This document shows positions 5,151-8,036 of a DNA stretch of 8,036 bases, piece after piece. Position 1 is the stretch's first letter. Each line of letters starts with the position of its first letter. The stretch is from an uncultured Clostridia bacterium (GTDB lineage Bacteria; Bacillota; Clostridia; Christensenellales; CAG-314): contig CALLXO010000120.1 of the NCBI GenBank assembly GCA_937875645.1, forward strand, positions 1 to 8,036, in the 5' to 3' direction. Both the position numbers and the translations under genes were made by a program. The notes under the pieces are model-generated. The model was not told the DNA's origin. It was given only the letters and a program-made list of their open reading frames with translations, and did no database searches.

Positions 5151-8036
5151 TCATATATGCAGTTTTCGTTAGCATGAGCAATAGCCTGTTCTTGTGTCTT
5201 ACCTTCCGTTATTGCACCGTTATATATGCCTAACCAAGTAGGATAAGCAAATAATTGTTGTACCCATGGGTTAAAGTCTACGTTTTCGCCTAATGGCATC
5301 AACATTTGAGTATTATCCATATATCTAGGGTCTAATGTAACACTGGGGACAGAAGTTACGGTTTCGCCCGATCCTGCAGTTGAGGACACGTGAACATATT
5401 CTTTTACGGTATTTTCGCCCTCTTTGATTACAACTTCCACTTGGCTTTCGTTTATTGTGCCGCGAAGCATGACTGCAAAATTGAATTTTTCAGCACCATC
5501 TACTTCCTTAATAACGGATTTACCAAAATACCCGAATGTAGTTTTTTGAAGTTCTATTTTAACTTCCGGAACAATTGATCCCATACCCCATGCGGTAAAC
5601 CAAGCTTCCTCACCCGATACCCAGTTTCGAATGATGTTGGTATTGTCTATTATAAGGACAGGGTCACGACGAACTTCATTGTGACGGTTTTCAAGCGCTG
5701 TTTCATATAAAGGGTTTGCGTTGCGTTGACTTATGCCATCCTCAATGTGAAGTGCCGCACCACTGCTGCTTAAAAGCTGACTTTGTGACAAAATTAGACC
5801 GCCGCTTCCCCACATATATATGCTGTTTCCCCAGTTTTGGTCAGCTTTAACCTTTGTTAAATTACTGTAGTTGTTGGTGTTTTGGTAACTGTCAAGGAAA
5901 TATGCAATTGTAGTATGATGTACATAGGTATTGAAGCAATCAACGCTGCTCTGATATGTTTCTATACCATTGTGCCCGCCAGAATATAATTCTACTTCGC
6001 CTACAGTAGAACCTTTTAAATCAGTATTGCCTATTATTTCGAGATTGTTAAATACTGTCCTAACATCAATATCTGCACCTCCGATAATTCTGAAAATGGA
6101 GGTATGTACGCCCTGCACTTTATAATCGCCAAAACCGTTTGGTTTCCACTGGATTTCCCCAAAATCACTTGCATATCTTATTTTTGGTACATTGGTAGCA
6201 TCAATTATAAAGTAATTCCCGTTAATTACACAAGTGTTGGAAGTACTTGATTTTCTCCTGTATACATCACCCGCTTTTTTGCTACCGTCTGGTGTGGTAT
6301 CAGCGGCGAGGTCTTTTAAGTTTACTGCACTCTCATTTGGATTGATTTGATCAGCATCCAACCGTGATAAGATATCCCTATGGATATTTATTGTGTATAT
6401 ATTGGTATTTGCGTAATTGGTTTTTAATTGGTCGTGCGTATAAACGTTTATACCGTCATTTAGCTCCACTTCAAAAATGACGGAATAATCCTCTATGTTT
6501 GCGTCCTGAAGAGCATTAGGATATTTAGGCGACAATTTTATCTGCAATATTTTACCGTTGTATGGTTCACTAAAATTAATATAATATTTTCCGATGTAAC
6601 CTTCTATACCGTCAGTGTTTCTTTGAATTATAATACCTAAATCCGTCGGTTTAACGTCTAGTTTATCCCAATCGGTATCTCCTTTGTCTTTAAGGGAGAA
6701 AAGCCAGTTAAATTCGTTTTCGATATCGCCGTACATACCAGATTTATAAGCCAATTCTAAATCGATATAGTATCTGCTGTTTTGCGCTGTGCCTACGGTG
6801 TATTTGCCAGTTGTATCCAAAAATACCGAATTTTCGCCCGATGTACTTTCGTGAATATACTGAGCATATCCCAATCCGGCCGAAATATCTTCAATTTGAG
6901 GAACAACCAGTATGTTTACATCCTTTTCTACACCGTTTTGAGTGCAATGAAGTACTAAACCGCCTGTTGCATCCGTCATTTTGATTACGCCGTTAGCTAA
7001 TATCGTATAGCGTAAATCATTTTTGTCAAAAGTTGCGTTAGGATCGCCAAAATCGTATGACTGACCTGCGTAAAAGATGTATGTCCTTTTGTCGTTTACC
7101 GTTAAAAACATTATGCCCGAATCCGTTCTGCCCGTTTTTGCTTCAAACGAAATTGTAACGCTTAGCTTGCTCCACTCAGAATATACGGTAATGCCATTTA
7201 TAACATCCACAGTGCGGATTTCAACAGTAAATTCGCCTTCTTGTGGCAGTTGAAGAACATATCTGCAGCCTTCGGGTATTATGATTTTTTGTGTGCTGTT
7301 GTTCCATTTTAATTCGTAGGAGATTTTTTTGCCTTCAACAGCATCCCATTCTATATAGCCGCCGCTCTCGGTTTCGACAAAGCTGATCGTGGAAACCATT
7401 TGAGGTTTATCTAACCATTGCGCATACAGCTTATTGCCTGATGTAAAGGTATATGTTGAAAGATTAATACTATAGCCGTCTAATCTATTGTCAAATGTCC
7501 ATTTTATAAATTGTCTGGTTGTTAGTGTCGGGTCTGTCGGAGGATCTATAACTTTTCCGTCTGTGCCAATCCGAACAAATCCGCTGCTGTTTTCACTGCC
7601 GTTATTGTATTCAAGCATTATATAGATTGAATTTACTGAAAAAGTAATTTCTTTCCATTCTGACTCAATACCCTCTTTTGTTATTTTTATGCTCAGCGTA
7701 TGCTCACCTTTAACTAATCCAAATACAAGTATGCTGTTTTGCGTGCTTGTTTGTTGTTCGCCGCCGTCGACCTTATAAACATAACCGCCATCTATGTCTG
7801 AAACTTCATCCCAAGTCAGCGTAAGCGTTGCATCGTCAAAAGTTGCGGAATTTGGAGCAGCAGGACGCTCTATCCATTTTGCATAAACGGTTGTGTTTTT
7901 TGTAATACCACTAGGTACAAAATCGATATCGCCGCCTTTTTCAGTCACCCATTTTTCAAAAGCAAAACCTGTTTTGGTAGGTACTTGTTCGGGTAAAACA
8001 ACATTGCCATCTTTGTCTACGCTTATGATTCTGTAT
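5108..8036 (-). CDS. Large multidomain surface/secreted protein with InlB B-repeats, Fn3-like and beta-helix-like regions, 5' partial and 3' frameshifted
   Basis: The frame is open from the window's right edge (about 29 residues before the GTG at 7948, so the true start is outside) to a stop at 5110-5108. Numbering from that GTG, an InlB/Flg_new-type B-repeat spans the edge to residue 25 (GDIDFVPSGITKNTTVYAKW, preceded by PTKTGFAFEKW). A second covers about 109-178 (LEYNNGSENSSGF to NKLYAQW). Each is followed by an Fn3/Ig-like beta module: about 27-108 (TLTLTWDEVS, EWKEITFSV) and about 183-268 (YIEWDAVEG, YSEWSKLSV). Residues about 270-570 are not recognised. Residues about 572-740 (VINGNYFIIDATNVPKI, IIGGADIDVR, NNLEIIGNTDL, SGGLILSQSQLLSSSGAALH) look like the short-turn repeats of a right-handed beta-helix, as in pectate-lyase-like or adhesin proteins. 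Such architecture is typical of cell-surface adhesins or polysaccharide-acting proteins. No catalytic site was identified. The signal peptide, if any, lies outside the window. The C terminus is affected by the frameshift near 5147. Confidence 0.85.
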   Translation of the reverse strand, partial: YRIISVDKDGNVVLPEQVPTKTGFAFEKWVTEKGGDIDFVPSGITKNTTVYAKWIERPAAPNSATFDDATLTLTWDEVSDIDGGYVYKVDGGEQQTSTQNSILVFGLVKGEHTLSIKITKEGIESEWKEITFSVNSIYIMLEYNNGSENSSGFVRIGTDGKVIDPPTDPTLTTRQFIKWTFDNRLDGYSINLSTYTFTSGNKLYAQWLDKPQMVSTISFVETESGGYIEWDAVEGKKISYELKWNNSTQKIIIPEGCRYVLQLPQEGEFTVEIRTVDVINGITVYSEWSKLSVTISFEAKTGRTDSGIMFLTVNDKRTYIFYAGQSYDFGDPNATFDKNDLRYTILANGVIKMTDATGGLVLHCTQNGVEKDVNILVVPQIEDISAGLGYAQYIHESTSGENSVFLDTTGKYTVGTAQNSRYYIDLELAYKSGMYGDIENEFNWLFSLKDKGDTDWDKLDVKPTDLGIIIQRNTDGIEGYIGKYYINFSEPYNGKILQIKLSPKYPNALQDANIEDYSVIFEVELNDGINVYTHDQLKTNYANTNIYTINIHRDILSRLDADQINPNESAVNLKDLAADTTPDGSKKAGDVYRRKSSTSNTCVINGNYFIIDATNVPKIRYASDFGEIQWKPNGFGDYKVQGVHTSIFRIIGGADIDVRTVFNNLEIIGNTDLKGSTVGEVELYSGGHNGIETYQSSVDCFNTYVHHTTIAYFLDSYQNTNNYSNLTKVKADQNWGNSIYMWGSGGLILSQSQLLSSSGAALHIEDGISQRNANPLYETALENRHNEVRRDPVLIIDNTNIIRNWVSGEEAWFTAWGMGSIVPEVKIELQKTTFGYFGKSVIKEVDGAEKFNFAVMLRGTINESQVEVVIKEGENTVKEYVHVSSTAGSGETVTSVPSVTLDPRYMDNTQMLMPLGENVDFNPWVQQLFAYPTWLGIYNGAITEGKTQEQAIAHANENCIYDNLVLLRMLISRKC

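Noticed and set aside
5140..5155. Programmed -1 ribosomal frameshift joining the two parts of the surface protein
   Set aside because: The codons AAT TTA are preceded by C, so there is no canonical X XXY YYZ slippery heptamer. A one-base deletion or sequencing error is simpler.
5362..7120. Recurring short string CGCCCGAT in several places (about 5366, 6835; similar ones elsewhere)
   Set aside because: Occurrences are short, irregularly spaced and within coding sequence, probably reflecting codon use (Ser-Gly-Glu-type codons on the minus strand), not a CRISPR array or regulatory repeat.

Overview
The window is AT-rich DNA with dense, mostly short-spaced genes, strong AGGAGG-type ribosome binding sites and classic hairpin-plus-T-run terminators. 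These features, together with two CotF-like (spore-coat F / ferritin-like) small proteins and a YhfW-type FAD/Rieske oxidoreductase, suggest a low-GC Bacillota bacterium, probably an anaerobic, uncultured Clostridia-like lineage. The assignment comes from gene content and style only; there is no rRNA or other phylogenetic marker here.

Layout, left to right. (1) The 3' part of a plus-strand gene whose start lies outside the window (to 620). It resembles the C-terminal half of a C39-like (papain-fold) cysteine peptidase and ends at a strong intrinsic terminator (641-675). (2) A plus-strand, 480-residue flavoprotein with a C-terminal Rieske [2Fe-2S] domain (739-2181), read from a good sigma-A-like promoter but with almost no leader and no visible Shine-Dalgarno. 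(3) A minus-strand, 673-residue DUF255/SSP411 (YyaL/SPATA20-type) protein with an N-terminal thioredoxin-like domain carrying CHWC (4195-2174). Its 3' end overlaps that of the Rieske gene by 8 bases. (4) A short divergent promoter region, then a plus-strand two-gene operon of small helical ferritin-like/CotF-like proteins (4337-4534 and 4547-4810) that look like diverged copies of each other. (5) A terminator hairpin (about 4837-4876) that can serve both directions. (6) A large minus-strand gene for a multidomain, repeat-containing surface or secreted protein (8036 down to 4890). Its 5' end is outside the window, and it is broken near its 3' end by an apparent one-base deletion around 5145-5150.

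The genes do not form one obvious pathway. Genes 2 and 3 are both thiol/redox-type proteins placed tail to tail, and the small ferritin-like pair next to them could belong to sporulation or to redox/metal protection, but that link is inference. The large adhesin-like protein with InlB B-type repeats, Fn3-like modules and a probable beta-helix, plus the C39-like protein at the other edge, suggest a host-associated or polymer-degrading lifestyle. I found no CRISPR array, insertion sequence, tRNA, rRNA or clearly new defence system.
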